From contig NZ_ANFX01000040.1 of the NCBI RefSeq assembly GCF_000331285.1, forward strand, positions 1 through 64,000: DNA of 64,000 nucleotides. The letters are read 5' to 3'. Of this stretch, positions 1 to 8,548 are shown piece after piece. The stretch is from Porphyrobacter sp. AAP82 (GTDB lineage: Bacteria; Pseudomonadota; Alphaproteobacteria; Sphingomonadales; Sphingomonadaceae). A model generated the notes under the pieces. That model searched no databases and was not told where the DNA came from. It saw nothing but the letters and a program-made list of their open reading frames with translations. The translations under genes were made by a program, and so were the position numbers. Each line of letters opens with the position of its first letter. Position 1 is the first letter of the stretch.

Positions 1-4
1 ATGA

Positions 5-50
5 GGGGTCCCTTTTAGACGCCGATCACCCCGCTAACGGGGTCCCTTTT
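5..50. repeat. Two-copy 12-bp direct repeat
   Basis: The 12-mer GGGGTCCCTTTT occurs at 5-16 and 39-50, a 34-bp period, and each copy is followed by a similar ACGCCG-containing segment. No reading frame of note covers it. It looks like the end of a short tandem intergenic repeat that may continue to the left of the window. Its function is unknown; the closeness to the parS site at 72-87 may be coincidence. Confidence 0.6.
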
Positions 51-71
51 GCACGCCGGTCCACACGTCAA

Positions 72-87
72 TGTTTCACGTGGAACA
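72..87. promoter_or_regulatory. parS: parS centromere-like site (ParB binding)
   Basis: The 16-mer TGTTTCACGTGGAACA is an almost perfect palindrome around CACGTG. It agrees with the widely conserved bacterial parS consensus (TGTTNCACGTGNAACA). ParB binds and spreads from such sites to segregate the replication origin. The site lies outside any gene, 17 bp beyond the stop of the corA-like gene. parA and parB are not in the window. Chromosomal parS sites usually lie near oriC, which makes this end of the window a candidate origin-proximal region. Confidence 0.85.
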
Positions 88-104
88 TTTAGTGAACGAA
101 TTGC

Positions 105-1076
105 TCACGCGTCAAGCCAGCGCTTCCACGCGAACCACGCCATCACCGCCAGCCCGATCAACCCGCAAAAGGCAACCACGCCCCAGAACGCCCAGGGGTG
201 ATCGGCAAAGGGGATGCCGACGACATTCATCCCGAGCAGTCCGGTCACAAAGGTCAGTGGCAGGAAGATGAAGGCCGTCACCGCAATCGCGAGGCTGCGC
301 TGGTCGATCATCTCGGCGCGCAGATCGGTGAGCTGTTCGTGGAGCAGCGCGGCACGCTCGCGCACCGCCTCCAGCTCTTCGGCCATGCGCGCGAAGCGGT
401 CCGCCGCCTCGCGCAGGTGCAGGCGGTCATCCTTGCTGATCCAGTCGAATTCGAGCTGCGCCATCGCCGCCAGCGCATCGCGGTCGGGCGCGACGAAGCG
501 CCGCAGCACGATCGCCTGCGAGCGGATGCGGGCGATCATGCGCCGCAGCTCGTAGATATTGCCGCCGTCGAGCATCCCCTCGCAATCGTCGAGCGCGTCG
601 CCCAGCTCGGCGACCTGTGGATCGAGCTGCACCGAGATCGCCTGCGCCAGCGCGGAGACGAAATCGCCGCCGTCGGTGATCCGTCCGGCGCGCAAGGCGG
701 CCTCGACCTTGCCCAGCGCGGCGAGGGGGTGGCGGCTGACCGAGGTGACGCGCCGGCCTTCCACCCACATGCGGATCGAGACCAGCCCGTCGGAATCCTG
801 CATCGTATCTGCCGCAGTGCCCCGCAGATTGATGAGCGCAGCATCCTCCACCTCGTCGCAGCGCGGGCGGGTTTCGCTGGCCACCAGCGCGTTGGCGGCC
901 AGCGGCGGGACATAGCCGGGCAGGTCCATGGTCTCGCCATGGCCAACCCCTTCGGCATGGAGCCAGACGAAACCCGGCCCGTCGAATTCGGCGACGTCGG
1001 CCGGGCCGATGGGCATGACGGCGCCATCCCGCACCATCAGGGCCTGGACAGTCAGCGGACGGGTGCGGGCATCCAT
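105..1076 (-). CDS. CorA/ZntB-family divalent cation transporter
   Basis: A 323-residue protein with the CorA-superfamily layout: a long cytoplasmic alpha/beta and helical N-terminal part, then two C-terminal transmembrane helices (about 262-281 and 293-316) joined by a loop opening with the signature GMN at 282-284. Family members form pentameric channels for Mg2+, Co2+, Ni2+ or export/uptake of Zn2+ in the inner membrane. The overall resemblance is to the ZntB branch, but the ion cannot be told from sequence alone. The gene is 58 bp downstream of the second MetE-like gene on the same strand, so it may be the last gene of that operon or independently transcribed. Confidence 0.85.
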   Translation of the reverse strand: MDARTRPLTVQALMVRDGAVMPIGPADVAEFDGPGFVWLHAEGVGHGETMDLPGYVPPLAANALVASETRPRCDEVEDAALINLRGTAADTMQDSDGLVSIRMWVEGRRVTSVSRHPLAALGKVEAALRAGRITDGGDFVSALAQAISVQLDPQVAELGDALDDCEGMLDGGNIYELRRMIARIRSQAIVLRRFVAPDRDALAAMAQLEFDWISKDDRLHLREAADRFARMAEELEAVRERAALLHEQLTDLRAEMIDQRSLAIAVTAFIFLPLTFVTGLLGMNVVGIPFADHPWAFWGVVAFCGLIGLAVMAWFAWKRWLDA

Positions 1077-1134
1077 GCCGCAGGCTTAGCCGCCCCTCCC
1101 CCTGCTCTGCAAGCGGGGGGCACGGGCGGGCGTG

Positions 1135-2256
1135 TCAGAAATACTTCGCGCTGGCGATGGCGGCACCTTCCGACAGAGCGGCAAGCTTGGCCCAGACGAT
1201 TTCGGGATCGAGCGCATTGCTGCCCGCGTGCACCGAAAAGCCGCAATCGACCCCCAGCATGACGCGCTCCGCCCCCAGCAGATCGGCGTAGCGGCCAATG
1301 CGCTGGGCGATCAGTTCGGGGTGCTCGATATAGGGCGACTGCGGCTCGACCATGCCCGGGCACAGGATCTTGCCGTCGGGCAGGGGGTGCCTTTCGAAGA
1401 AGGCGAATTCGTGCGCGTGGCGCGGGTTCGCGCCTTCGAGCAGCACGGTCTGCGGCTTGGCGCTCCACACGATATCGGCAATCTCGTCCAGCGCCACATC
1501 GCAGTGGTGCGGGCCGGGGTAGTTGCCCCAGCACAGGTGCATGCGCAGCTGATCGGCGGGGATGTTCTTGACCGCGTGATTGAGCGCGGCGATGTTCATG
1601 CCGATGCGCTTGCGGAACTCCTCGGTGCTGAGGCCGGTGAACTGCACATGGCGGCCCATCGCCAGGTCGGGGCAATCGACCTGAAGGGTGATGCCAGCCG
1701 CCGCGATGGTCTCGTATTCGTGGCGCAGGCCCTCGGCGAGGGCAAAGACATACTCCTCGTCGCTGGCGTAGTACCGGTTGGGGAAGAACAGTGCGGTGAC
1801 GCCGGGGCTGGCGGCGGACATAAAGGTCGCATGTCCGTTTGCGAGGCGCACGAGGCGCTCGGCGTCGATCCGGGGCGCTTCCATATCGATAACTTCGATG
1901 GGCGCGGTGCAGGCGGGCGCGGAACGCTTGGCGCGGCCCTTGTTGCCGAACACCTGCGCCTTGGCGCCGGGGAAGGCCTCGAGGTCGGCAAATTCGTACT
2001 GCCCCGCCTCGCCGCCGAAGCCCGACAGGCGGTGCTTGATGTAGGTGGCGTAGGACGGCTTGGACTGCTCGCCGTCATTGACAATCGAAACGCCCGCCTC
2101 GATCTGACGGCGGATGACATAGGCGGTCGCTTCGTCGACGGCCGCGTCGAAGGCCTCCTCCGACACGACCTCGCCGCCTTCGCGCGCGAAGACCAGATCG
2201 AGCAGTGCCTCGGGGCGCGGCAGGCTGCCGACGTGGGTGGTGAGGAAGCGGCTCAT
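1135..2256 (-). CDS. Short MetE-like (cobalamin-independent methionine synthase C-domain) methyltransferase, copy 2
   Basis: A 373-residue protein corresponding to the C-terminal catalytic TIM barrel of MetE only; the N-terminal barrel of full-length MetE (about 750 residues) is absent. The zinc/homocysteine ligands of the family are recognisable: H240-x-C242, E274 and C338 (GVDCGF). It starts at the ATG at 2256, which overlaps the stop of the preceding MetE-like gene by 4 bases (ATGA). Short 'core-MetE' proteins are known that do not use methyl-tetrahydrofolate polyglutamate in the usual way. With a complete MetH elsewhere in the window, and in a catabolic operon, this protein more likely moves methyl groups from another donor; that is inference. 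Confidence 0.8.
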   Translation of the reverse strand: MSRFLTTHVGSLPRPEALLDLVFAREGGEVVSEEAFDAAVDEATAYVIRRQIEAGVSIVNDGEQSKPSYATYIKHRLSGFGGEAGQYEFADLEAFPGAKAQVFGNKGRAKRSAPACTAPIEVIDMEAPRIDAERLVRLANGHATFMSAASPGVTALFFPNRYYASDEEYVFALAEGLRHEYETIAAAGITLQVDCPDLAMGRHVQFTGLSTEEFRKRIGMNIAALNHAVKNIPADQLRMHLCWGNYPGPHHCDVALDEIADIVWSAKPQTVLLEGANPRHAHEFAFFERHPLPDGKILCPGMVEPQSPYIEHPELIAQRIGRYADLLGAERVMLGVDCGFSVHAGSNALDPEIVWAKLAALSEGAAIASAKYF

Positions 2257-3275
2257 GACAGCTCCCCGCGCACGATGGCCGCGCCATCGGCCATCGCCTT
2301 CATCTTCCCGAAGGCGACCTCGCGCGGCAGGTATTTGAGCCCGCAATCGGGCGCGATCACCAGCCGTTCGGCAGCAATATGCGGCAGCGCACGGCGGATG
2401 CGCGCGGCGACATCCTCGGGGGTTTCGATATCATGCGTCGACAGGTCGAGCACGCCGAGGATGACCGTCTTGCCGGTCAGGCTTTCCAGCACGCTGCAAT
2501 CGAGCTTGGACTGTGCGGTCTCGATCGAAATCTGCTGCACCGGCGATCCGGCCAGTTCGGGCAGGAAATTGTAGCCCTGCGGGCGCTCGTGGATGAGCGC
2601 AGCATAGCCGAAACAGATGTGCAGCGCGGTGCGCCCCTCGACCCCGTCGAACGCGGTCTCGAGCGCGGCGAGCCCGTATGCGCGCGCCTTTTCGGGCCGC
2701 GCCTGCATGTAGGGCTCGTCGATCTGGACGATATCGGCCCCGGCGGCGAACAGGTCCTTGATCTCGGCATTGACCGCGACCGCGTAATCCTGCGCCATCT
2801 CGGCTTCGTGCTTGTAGAAATCGTTCTGCGCCTGCTGAGCCATGGTGAACGGGCCGGGCACGGTGATCTTGATCATCCGGTCGGTATGCGCGCGCAGGAA
2901 TTCGACATCGCGGGTTTCCACGGCATGCTTGCGCCGGATTTTCCCGGTGACGCGCGGGACCGGATTGGGCTCGCCGCTGCGATCGAGGGCGACGCCGGGA
3001 TTGTCGAGATCGACCCCTTCGAGCGCGGTGGCAAAGCGGTTCGAGTAGCTTTCGCGCCGCATCTCGCCATCGGTGATGATGTCGAGCCCAGCGCGTTCCT
3101 GATCGCGGATCGCCAGCAGCGTGGCATCGTCGAAGGCTTCTTCGAGATAGGCCGGATCGACCCGCCACAGCTCGGTCGCGCGCACGCGGGGGGGGAAGCG
3201 GCCCTTCAGCTTTACTTTGTCGATCAGCCAGTCGGGTTGAGCGTAGGATCCCACGAGCGAGGTCGGTAGCAGCAT
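2253..3275 (-). CDS. Short MetE-like methyltransferase, copy 1
   Basis: A 340-residue protein, again only the MetE catalytic barrel, and clearly divergent from its downstream neighbour, so the pair is not a recent duplication. Likely zinc ligands are H219-x-C221, E252 and C311 (PDCGLKYLP). It is translationally coupled to copy 2 and lies 21 bp after the alpha/beta hydrolase stop. The two MetE-like proteins probably act together, perhaps as hetero-oligomer or donor/acceptor pair, but no partner corrinoid protein is encoded nearby. The methyl donor and acceptor are unknown; methionine synthesis from homocysteine is the family reaction and stays the default guess. Confidence 0.8.
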   Translation of the reverse strand: MLLPTSLVGSYAQPDWLIDKVKLKGRFPPRVRATELWRVDPAYLEEAFDDATLLAIRDQERAGLDIITDGEMRRESYSNRFATALEGVDLDNPGVALDRSGEPNPVPRVTGKIRRKHAVETRDVEFLRAHTDRMIKITVPGPFTMAQQAQNDFYKHEAEMAQDYAVAVNAEIKDLFAAGADIVQIDEPYMQARPEKARAYGLAALETAFDGVEGRTALHICFGYAALIHERPQGYNFLPELAGSPVQQISIETAQSKLDCSVLESLTGKTVILGVLDLSTHDIETPEDVAARIRRALPHIAAERLVIAPDCGLKYLPREVAFGKMKAMADGAAIVRGELS

Positions 3276-3296
3276 TGGACTCTCTCCTTCGACAGG

Positions 3297-4136
3297 TTAA
3301 CGAGGCCTCGCCGCGCAGGCGCGGAGAAAGGCGGAGACAGCCGCGTCGAAATCGGCCGGGTTGTCGGCATTGGCGAGGTGGCCTGCCTGGGCGATTTCCA
3401 CGTGGCGGGCGCGGGGTGCGACCTCGCCGAGCGCGCGCGCGCAGGCGCGGCGCCAGGGGGTGTCGTGCTCGCCGGTCATGCTCAGCACGGGCATGGGAAG
3501 CATCCCCAGCACCTCGCGCGGCAGGCCCGGCGCCTCGCCCCCGCCCGCCACAAGGTCGCGCCCGGCGTAATCGGCGAGCATCGCGCCCGCCAGCCTTGCG
3601 GCCTCGGCACTATGCGTGCGCATCAGCGGGTGATGCGCCCATTCGGCGCGGAAGGCGGCGAGGTTGCCGGTGCGGGCCAGCGACCGGTAGCGCTCCAGAT
3701 CGATCACTTCCTCGCGCGCCACCAGCGCGGGCAGCGGCGCGCCCGAGACCACCAGCGCGGTGAGCCGCGATCCGTAACGCCGCGCCACATCGAGCGCCAC
3801 GACCGCCCCGCGCGACAGGCCGGCCAGCGCGAAGCGTTCGAAGCCGAGGAAATCGGCGATGGCGATGACATCCTCGGCCTCGCACGACAGATCGGGCGGC
3901 GCGCTGGCGCGCCCGCAGCCGCGTCGGTCGGGCATGACGAGGAAGTGCCCGCGTGCAAGCTCCCCCGAGACCTGCGGGCTCCACATGCGGTGATCGAGGG
4001 TCCAGCCGTGGAGCAGGATCAGCGGCGCGGCACCGGAATCGACGGCGCCCGCCATCCAGATCGGGAGCGTGCCGCCGTGGACAGCGACTTCGCCATACCA
4101 CGGAGCGTCGGGTTCAGGGGTGCGCGCGGCTAGCAT
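3297..4136 (-). CDS. Alpha/beta-fold hydrolase
   Basis: A 279-residue alpha/beta hydrolase with the oxyanion-hole segment LLHGW near residue 43, the nucleophile elbow GLSRG with S108, and a plausible triad with D225 (GEHD) and H253 (AGHL). No signal peptide is visible, so it is probably cytoplasmic. Relatives act on esters, enol-lactones (PcaD-like) or ring-cleavage products. Its place between a VOC protein and two MetE-like genes in a TonB-receptor operon argues for a catabolic step, such as hydrolysis of a ring-fission product or lactone. The substrate is not determined by sequence. Confidence 0.8.
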   Translation of the reverse strand: MLAARTPEPDAPWYGEVAVHGGTLPIWMAGAVDSGAAPLILLHGWTLDHRMWSPQVSGELARGHFLVMPDRRGCGRASAPPDLSCEAEDVIAIADFLGFERFALAGLSRGAVVALDVARRYGSRLTALVVSGAPLPALVAREEVIDLERYRSLARTGNLAAFRAEWAHHPLMRTHSAEAARLAGAMLADYAGRDLVAGGGEAPGLPREVLGMLPMPVLSMTGEHDTPWRRACARALGEVAPRARHVEIAQAGHLANADNPADFDAAVSAFLRACAARPR

Positions 4137-4163
4137 GTCGGCCCTACACGCACCCCTCGCCTG

Positions 4164-4709
4164 TCAGGCCGCTTCGGCGGCGCGGAACGGGTTGTTGTTG
4201 TGGTGATCGCCCGCCAGCCAGCGCTTCAATTCCGCATGGGCCGAGGCGCGACGTTCGGCATCGAGCGGCGCGGCGCGTTCGTCGTCATGGGTGAACTCGA
4301 GGATCATCCCGTTGGGATCGGTGACATAGAGCGAGCGGCAATAGCCGTGTTCGAGCACATAGGTCTGCGGCTCGACGATGCCGGCATCCGCGATCCGCTT
4401 GGCGAGCGCGGCCTGCCCTTCGGCATCGACGTGCAATGCGATGTGGATGAAGGGGCTCGCGGGGATATCGGGCCCGAATTCGGCCTGGTCCTCGGGATCG
4501 GCGAACTGGAAGAAGGCGAGCGCGCTGCCGTCAGCCAGCTCGAAGAACACGTGGCAATAGGTGCGCTCCTTGCCGAACAGTTCGTCCATCTCGCAATAGG
4601 TCGCCATCAGCGGGAAGCCGAGCACGTCTTCGTAGAAGGCGCGGGTGGCTTCGAGGTCCTTGGTCACATAGGCGGTGTGGTGAAGGCGGTTGGCCAGAAT
4701 TTTGGTCAT
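4164..4709 (-). CDS. VOC-family metalloprotein (glyoxalase/extradiol-dioxygenase fold)
   Basis: A 181-residue protein of the vicinal-oxygen-chelate superfamily with two beta-alpha-beta-beta-beta units. Likely metal ligands are H10 or H11 at the start of the first unit, H89 opening the second unit, and E138 in GMILEF, which is the 2-His-1-Glu arrangement of extradiol dioxygenases and related enzymes. It is 21 bp downstream of wrbA and 27 bp upstream of the hydrolase, so co-transcription is almost certain. Ring cleavage of a hydroquinone-type substrate would fit the neighbours, but glyoxalase- or isomerase-like chemistry is equally compatible with the fold. Confidence 0.8.
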   Translation of the reverse strand: MTKILANRLHHTAYVTKDLEATRAFYEDVLGFPLMATYCEMDELFGKERTYCHVFFELADGSALAFFQFADPEDQAEFGPDIPASPFIHIALHVDAEGQAALAKRIADAGIVEPQTYVLEHGYCRSLYVTDPNGMILEFTHDDERAAPLDAERRASAHAELKRWLAGDHHNNNPFRAAEAA

Positions 4710-4730
4710 CGGCTTATCTCCCTGTCTGAA

Positions 4731-5333
4731 TCAGGCCGCCAGCCTGGCGGCGATCTGCGCGACATGTGCCCCCTGGAAACGGGCCCCGGCAAGCTCGTTC
4801 TCGCTCGGCATGCGGCTTCCGTCGTTCCCCGCCAGCGTGCTCGCGCCATAGGGCGTGCCGCCGCTGATCTCGCCCATCTCGGCATTGCCCGCGAAGGTAT
4901 AGGGCAGGCCGACGATCACCATGCCGTGGTGCAGCAGCGTGGTATGGAACGAAGTGATGGTGGTCTCCTGCCCGCCGTGCTGGCTGGCGGTCGAGACGAA
5001 CACCGAGCCGATCTTGCCGACGAGCTTCTGCTGGAACCACAGCCCGCCGGTCTGGTCGAGGAAGTTGCGCATCTGCGCGGCCATATTGCCGAAACGGGTG
5101 GGGGTGCCGAAGATGATCGCATCGTAATCAGCCAGTTCATCCGGGGTCGCAATCGGAGCCTGTTGATCGAGCTTCATCCCGGCACCCTTGGCGACCTCAT
5201 CGGACACCAACTCGGGAACGCGCTTCACGGTGACCGCGGTGCCGGCGACGCTGGCGGCGCCTTCGGCAACCGCAGCGGCCATCGCCTCGATATGGCCATA
5301 GCTCGAATAGTAGAGCACCAGCACCTTGGTCAT
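4731..5333 (-). CDS. wrbA: NAD(P)H:quinone oxidoreductase, WrbA type
   Basis: A 200-residue flavodoxin-like protein of normal WrbA length. The N-terminal [12 protein letters not shown] is the FMN phosphate-binding loop, [20 protein letters not shown] is the WrbA signature, and [12 protein letters not shown] follows at the expected place. WrbA enzymes reduce quinones by two electrons, preventing redox cycling. The ATG at 5333 was chosen because it gives the canonical N-terminus; the frame stays open further upstream, over the end of the TonB-receptor gene. In this operon it could deliver a hydroquinone to the following VOC protein. Confidence 0.92.
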   Translation of the reverse strand: MTKVLVLYYSSYGHIEAMAAAVAEGAASVAGTAVTVKRVPELVSDEVAKGAGMKLDQQAPIATPDELADYDAIIFGTPTRFGNMAAQMRNFLDQTGGLWFQQKLVGKIGSVFVSTASQHGGQETTITSFHTTLLHHGMVIVGLPYTFAGNAEMGEISGGTPYGASTLAGNDGSRMPSENELAGARFQGAHVAQIAARLAA

Positions 5334-5344
5334 CGCGAAACCTT

Positions 5345-7582
5345 TCAGAACTTGTAGCCGACCTCGAACCCGAAGCGCCGCGGACGGGCCCGGAACACGA
5401 AGCCGCCGGGGGAGAACTCGGCGTTGTAGATCTCGTTGAAGAGATTGCTCGCAAAGCCGGTGATCGACACGCCATTGGCCAGCGTGACCCCGGCGCGCAC
5501 ATCGACGATGTCGATGGGATCGCGCACGGTGGTGTTGAACGGCTCCCACCAGGTCTTGCCGGTGCGGCGGTAATCGACCCGCAGCAGGCCATCGACGCTG
5601 TCCGACAGGGGCCCGGCATACTGCGCGCCGAGGTTGATCGTGTAGCGCGAGATCTGCGGTGCCTCGTTGCCGATCACCGAGGCATCGGCGAAGTCCTTGA
5701 TCTCGCTGTCGGTGTAGCCGAGCGCGGCATTGACATCGAGGTTGGGGACGATCTCGGCGCTCGCCTCGATCTCGAAGCCGTTGATCCGGGTCGCCGGGAT
5801 ATTGCCGAGGTTCTGGGTCGAGGACTGGGCGAGGAAGACGAAGAAGTAGGAGTTCTCCGACTTGGTCGTGTAGGCCGCGCCCGCGAGGCGGACCGGGCCA
5901 AGTTGCGCCTTGGCGCCGACTTCGAAGGTGTCGGCGGTTTCGGCCTGGAAGATGTCGCCCACCCCGACGATGTTGTTGTTCACCGCTTCCGCACCGACGC
6001 CGGTCTGGTTGAAGCCGCCCGAACGGAAGCCGCGCGAATAGCCGCCGTAAAGGGTGACATCGGGGCTCGGCTCGTAAGTGAGGGTGATCTTAGGCTGCCA
6101 GTCGTCGAAAATCGCGGTGCGCACCTCGCCGCTCTGCGCCTGGGGCACGCCAGGCACATTGGGCAGGAAGGCCGGCGGCGTGAGCGTGGTCTGGCGGCGG
6201 CGGTCGCGGTCATAGCGCAGCGACGCATCGACGCGGAATTCGGGGCTGAACTCGTAGCCCGCGTTGGCGAACAGCGCCCAGGCGAAGTTCTCCTGCCCGT
6301 CGGCGAGATAGGAGAACTGCGGGTTCAGCGGATTGGTCGAGGGCGAACGGAACACCGGGAAGACGCCGTTGCCGGTGTCGATCATGTTGCCGGTCGAGAT
6401 GAAGCGGGTGGTGTCGATCAGATAACCGCCGACCATCCAGTTGAAGGCGCGGCCATCCTCGGGCGAGGCGAGGCGCACTTCCTGGCTGAACGCCTTGACG
6501 TTGAGATACTGGCTCTGGTTGAGATCGAAGCCGTTGCCCGGGCCGAACAGGAATTCGAACAGGTTGAAGAAGAAGCTGTCCGGGATCGGCTTGAAGTCGA
6601 AAGCGTCGCCGGTCAGCACTTCCTTCAGCGTGTCGTAGGACGACACCGAGGTGAACACGGCATTGTCGCCCGCATATTCGATCTTGAGAGCGACGTTGTA
6701 GATGTCGCGATCGTTCTGCCCGGGGTTGTTGACCTCGACATCGGCGATGTCGTTCACATCGGCGACGATGTTGTAGTAGAGCCCCTGGGTGCGCAGCTGG
6801 TTGACGCTGGCGCGCAGATCGAAGGTGAGCTGGTCGGTCGCCTCGATCAGCAGGTTGCCGCGCAAGCTGAAATCTTCGACCGGATCGGCCTTTTCGCCGA
6901 GGAAGACGTTGTCGATGAAGCCGTTGGTATCATACCACGATCCGGCGACGCGGAACTTGACGTTGTCGGCCAGCGGCCCGCTCACCCCGCCGCGCACATA
7001 GTAGCCGAACCCGTTGTCGACGCCGGCGGTGACGTTGCCGGAGAATTCGTCGGTCGGGGCCTTGGTGGTGATGATGATCGCGCCGCCGATGGCGTTGCGC
7101 CCGTAAAGGCCGCCCTGCGGGCCTTTGAGGACTTCGATCTGGGCGATGTCGAACAGGTCCTGGTTGAACTGCGCCGGGTTCACCTGCTGCACGCCGTCGA
7201 CGATCACCGCCACCGAAGGCTCGGAATTGCGGTTCTGGGTGATGCCGCGGATGATGACGAAGGCGTTGCCCGCGTTCTGGGTCTCGATCAGGTTGACGTT
7301 GGGGGTCAGCGCGATGAAGTCGGCCGGGCGCTCGATCCCGGCGTTCGCGATCGCTTGCGAATCGAAGGCGGTGACCGCTGCCGGAGTATCCTGCAGCGTC
7401 TCGGTGCGGCGCAGCGAGGTGACGACGATCTCGCCTTCGGTTTCGGCCGCCGGCTCGGCGGCGGCGTCTTGCGCGGCCCAAGCGGGCGCGGCGGCGATCA
7501 GCGCTGCGGCCAGCGCGGTGGTGCTGACGGCGGTGCGGGTCATTTGCCCCCCTGTCGCGCGGTTCAGGCCCGGAAACGTCAT
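5345..7582 (-). CDS. TonB-dependent outer-membrane receptor
   Basis: About 745 residues: signal peptide, a TonB-box-like region followed by [11 protein letters not shown], plug domain ([20 protein letters not shown]), a 22-strand barrel, and a terminal aromatic residue (VGYKF) as in outer-membrane barrels. It probably takes up an organic substrate rather than iron, because it heads an operon of catabolic enzymes. Two starts are possible: ATG at 7582 with a good GGGGAGAG ribosome site, or ATG at 7543, which begins directly with the signal peptide ([15 protein letters not shown]). Two palindromes of the putative IclR operator lie 75-106 bp upstream of the longer start. It is 11 bp from wrbA. 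Confidence 0.93.
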   Translation of the reverse strand: MTFPGLNRATGGQMTRTAVSTTALAAALIAAAPAWAAQDAAAEPAAETEGEIVVTSLRRTETLQDTPAAVTAFDSQAIANAGIERPADFIALTPNVNLIETQNAGNAFVIIRGITQNRNSEPSVAVIVDGVQQVNPAQFNQDLFDIAQIEVLKGPQGGLYGRNAIGGAIIITTKAPTDEFSGNVTAGVDNGFGYYVRGGVSGPLADNVKFRVAGSWYDTNGFIDNVFLGEKADPVEDFSLRGNLLIEATDQLTFDLRASVNQLRTQGLYYNIVADVNDIADVEVNNPGQNDRDIYNVALKIEYAGDNAVFTSVSSYDTLKEVLTGDAFDFKPIPDSFFFNLFEFLFGPGNGFDLNQSQYLNVKAFSQEVRLASPEDGRAFNWMVGGYLIDTTRFISTGNMIDTGNGVFPVFRSPSTNPLNPQFSYLADGQENFAWALFANAGYEFSPEFRVDASLRYDRDRRRQTTLTPPAFLPNVPGVPQAQSGEVRTAIFDDWQPKITLTYEPSPDVTLYGGYSRGFRSGGFNQTGVGAEAVNNNIVGVGDIFQAETADTFEVGAKAQLGPVRLAGAAYTTKSENSYFFVFLAQSSTQNLGNIPATRINGFEIEASAEIVPNLDVNAALGYTDSEIKDFADASVIGNEAPQISRYTINLGAQYAGPLSDSVDGLLRVDYRRTGKTWWEPFNTTVRDPIDIVDVRAGVTLANGVSITGFASNLFNEIYNAEFSPGGFVFRARPRRFGFEVGYKF

Positions 7583-7656
7583 AACTCTCTCCCCTGTATG
7601 CGCGCGAACGCGCCGCTCTTGTGGCGACCCCTCTCCTCGGATTGGCAATTATGAAC

Positions 7657-7688
7657 TTCGCCATGCGAAGTCAACTTCGATATGCGAA
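7657..7688. promoter_or_regulatory. Paired palindromic operator, probable IclR-family site
   Basis: Two copies of TTCG-N5-CGAA, at 7657-7669 and 7676-7688, are spaced exactly 19 bp apart and lie between the IclR gene and the TonB-receptor operon. The first copy extends to ACTTCGCCATGCGAAGT. The same paired arrangement with the same 19-bp phase recurs at 9738-9769. IclR-family regulators commonly bind tandem palindromes, which supports the assignment; the link to this particular IclR protein is inferred from position. Confidence 0.8.
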
Positions 7689-7720
7689 ATTCCGGCGCGG
7701 CTGTTGCCGCATGGACACGC

Positions 7721-8548
7721 TCAGGGGCGCAAGCTCGCCTCGAGTGCCGGCCAGCGCTTCAGGGCCGCCTCGATATCGCCCGCCGCGCGGCGCAGCAGGG
7801 GCAGGCGGGTGCGGACCAGCTCGTCCTGCGAGATGCGGGTGGTGGAGGTCGAACAGTTGACGCTGGCGATGACCCGCCTGTCGCGCCCGAACACCGGCAC
7901 CGCGACCGAGACGATCCCGTAATCGAGTTCATCGAGCGCCGAATCGTAGCCCCGCTCAGCGATCAGTGCGAGCCGCTCGGCGAGCGCGGCCGCGTCGGTC
8001 ACGGTGCGCTCGGTGAAGCGCTGGAACGGCGCCCGGGCGAGCAGCGCGGCGCGCTCGTGCTCGGGCAGGTTCGCCGCCAGCGCCTTGCCGAGCGAGGTGG
8101 CATGGAAGGGAAAGCGCGTGCCCACACCGGCGGCAACGCGGAACCGCCGGTCGGTCGAGACGTGGGCGACATAGAGGATGTTGGTGCCCGACATGACGGC
8201 GAGCGACGCGCTGTCGCCGGTCTGGTCGCGCAGGGATTGCAGCGGCGGCAGCACCACCTGCTCGATCTGCATCGAGGCGCTGAACGCCGAGCCGATCGTC
8301 AGCACTGCTGGGCGCAGCAGGAACTTGCGCTCGTGCTGGCCGATATAGCCCAGTTCCACCAGCGTGATGAGGCAGCGACGCGCCACGGCGGGCGGCAGCG
8401 CGGTCTTGGCGGCGACTTCCGAGAGGGTCATCTCGGGATGATCCTCGTCGAAGGCCTTGAGGACCCTCAGCCCGCGTTCGAGCGTCGAGAGGAATTCGGG
8501 GTCTTTCGAGGCCCCCTTGTCCTGCGGTTCAGCCCCTGCGGACCCCAT
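7721..8548 (-). CDS. IclR-family transcriptional regulator
   Basis: A 275-residue regulator: short N-terminal tail, winged helix-turn-helix at about 20-80 (TLSEVAAKTALPPAVARRCL as recognition region), then the IclR effector-binding domain (GDSASLAVMSGTNILYVAHV, PFHATSLGKALAA, SVAVPVFGRDRRVIASVNCS). This layout resembles the PcaR/PobR/CatR branch that senses aromatic-pathway intermediates. The start overlaps the CoA-transferase gene by 20 bp, so both are one operon. It is the natural candidate to bind the four TTCG-N5-CGAA palindromes at 7657-7688 and 9738-9769 and so to control its own operon, the TonB-receptor operon and the divergent lyase. Confidence 0.92.
   Translation of the reverse strand: MGSAGAEPQDKGASKDPEFLSTLERGLRVLKAFDEDHPEMTLSEVAAKTALPPAVARRCLITLVELGYIGQHERKFLLRPAVLTIGSAFSASMQIEQVVLPPLQSLRDQTGDSASLAVMSGTNILYVAHVSTDRRFRVAAGVGTRFPFHATSLGKALAANLPEHERAALLARAPFQRFTERTVTDAAALAERLALIAERGYDSALDELDYGIVSVAVPVFGRDRRVIASVNCSTSTTRISQDELVRTRLPLLRRAAGDIEAALKRWPALEASLRP

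Noticed and set aside
5903..7654. Long open frame on the plus strand opposite the TonB-receptor gene (583 codons)
   Set aside because: It is antisense to an unmistakable TonB receptor, has low-complexity composition and no recognisable motif; high-GC shadow frame.
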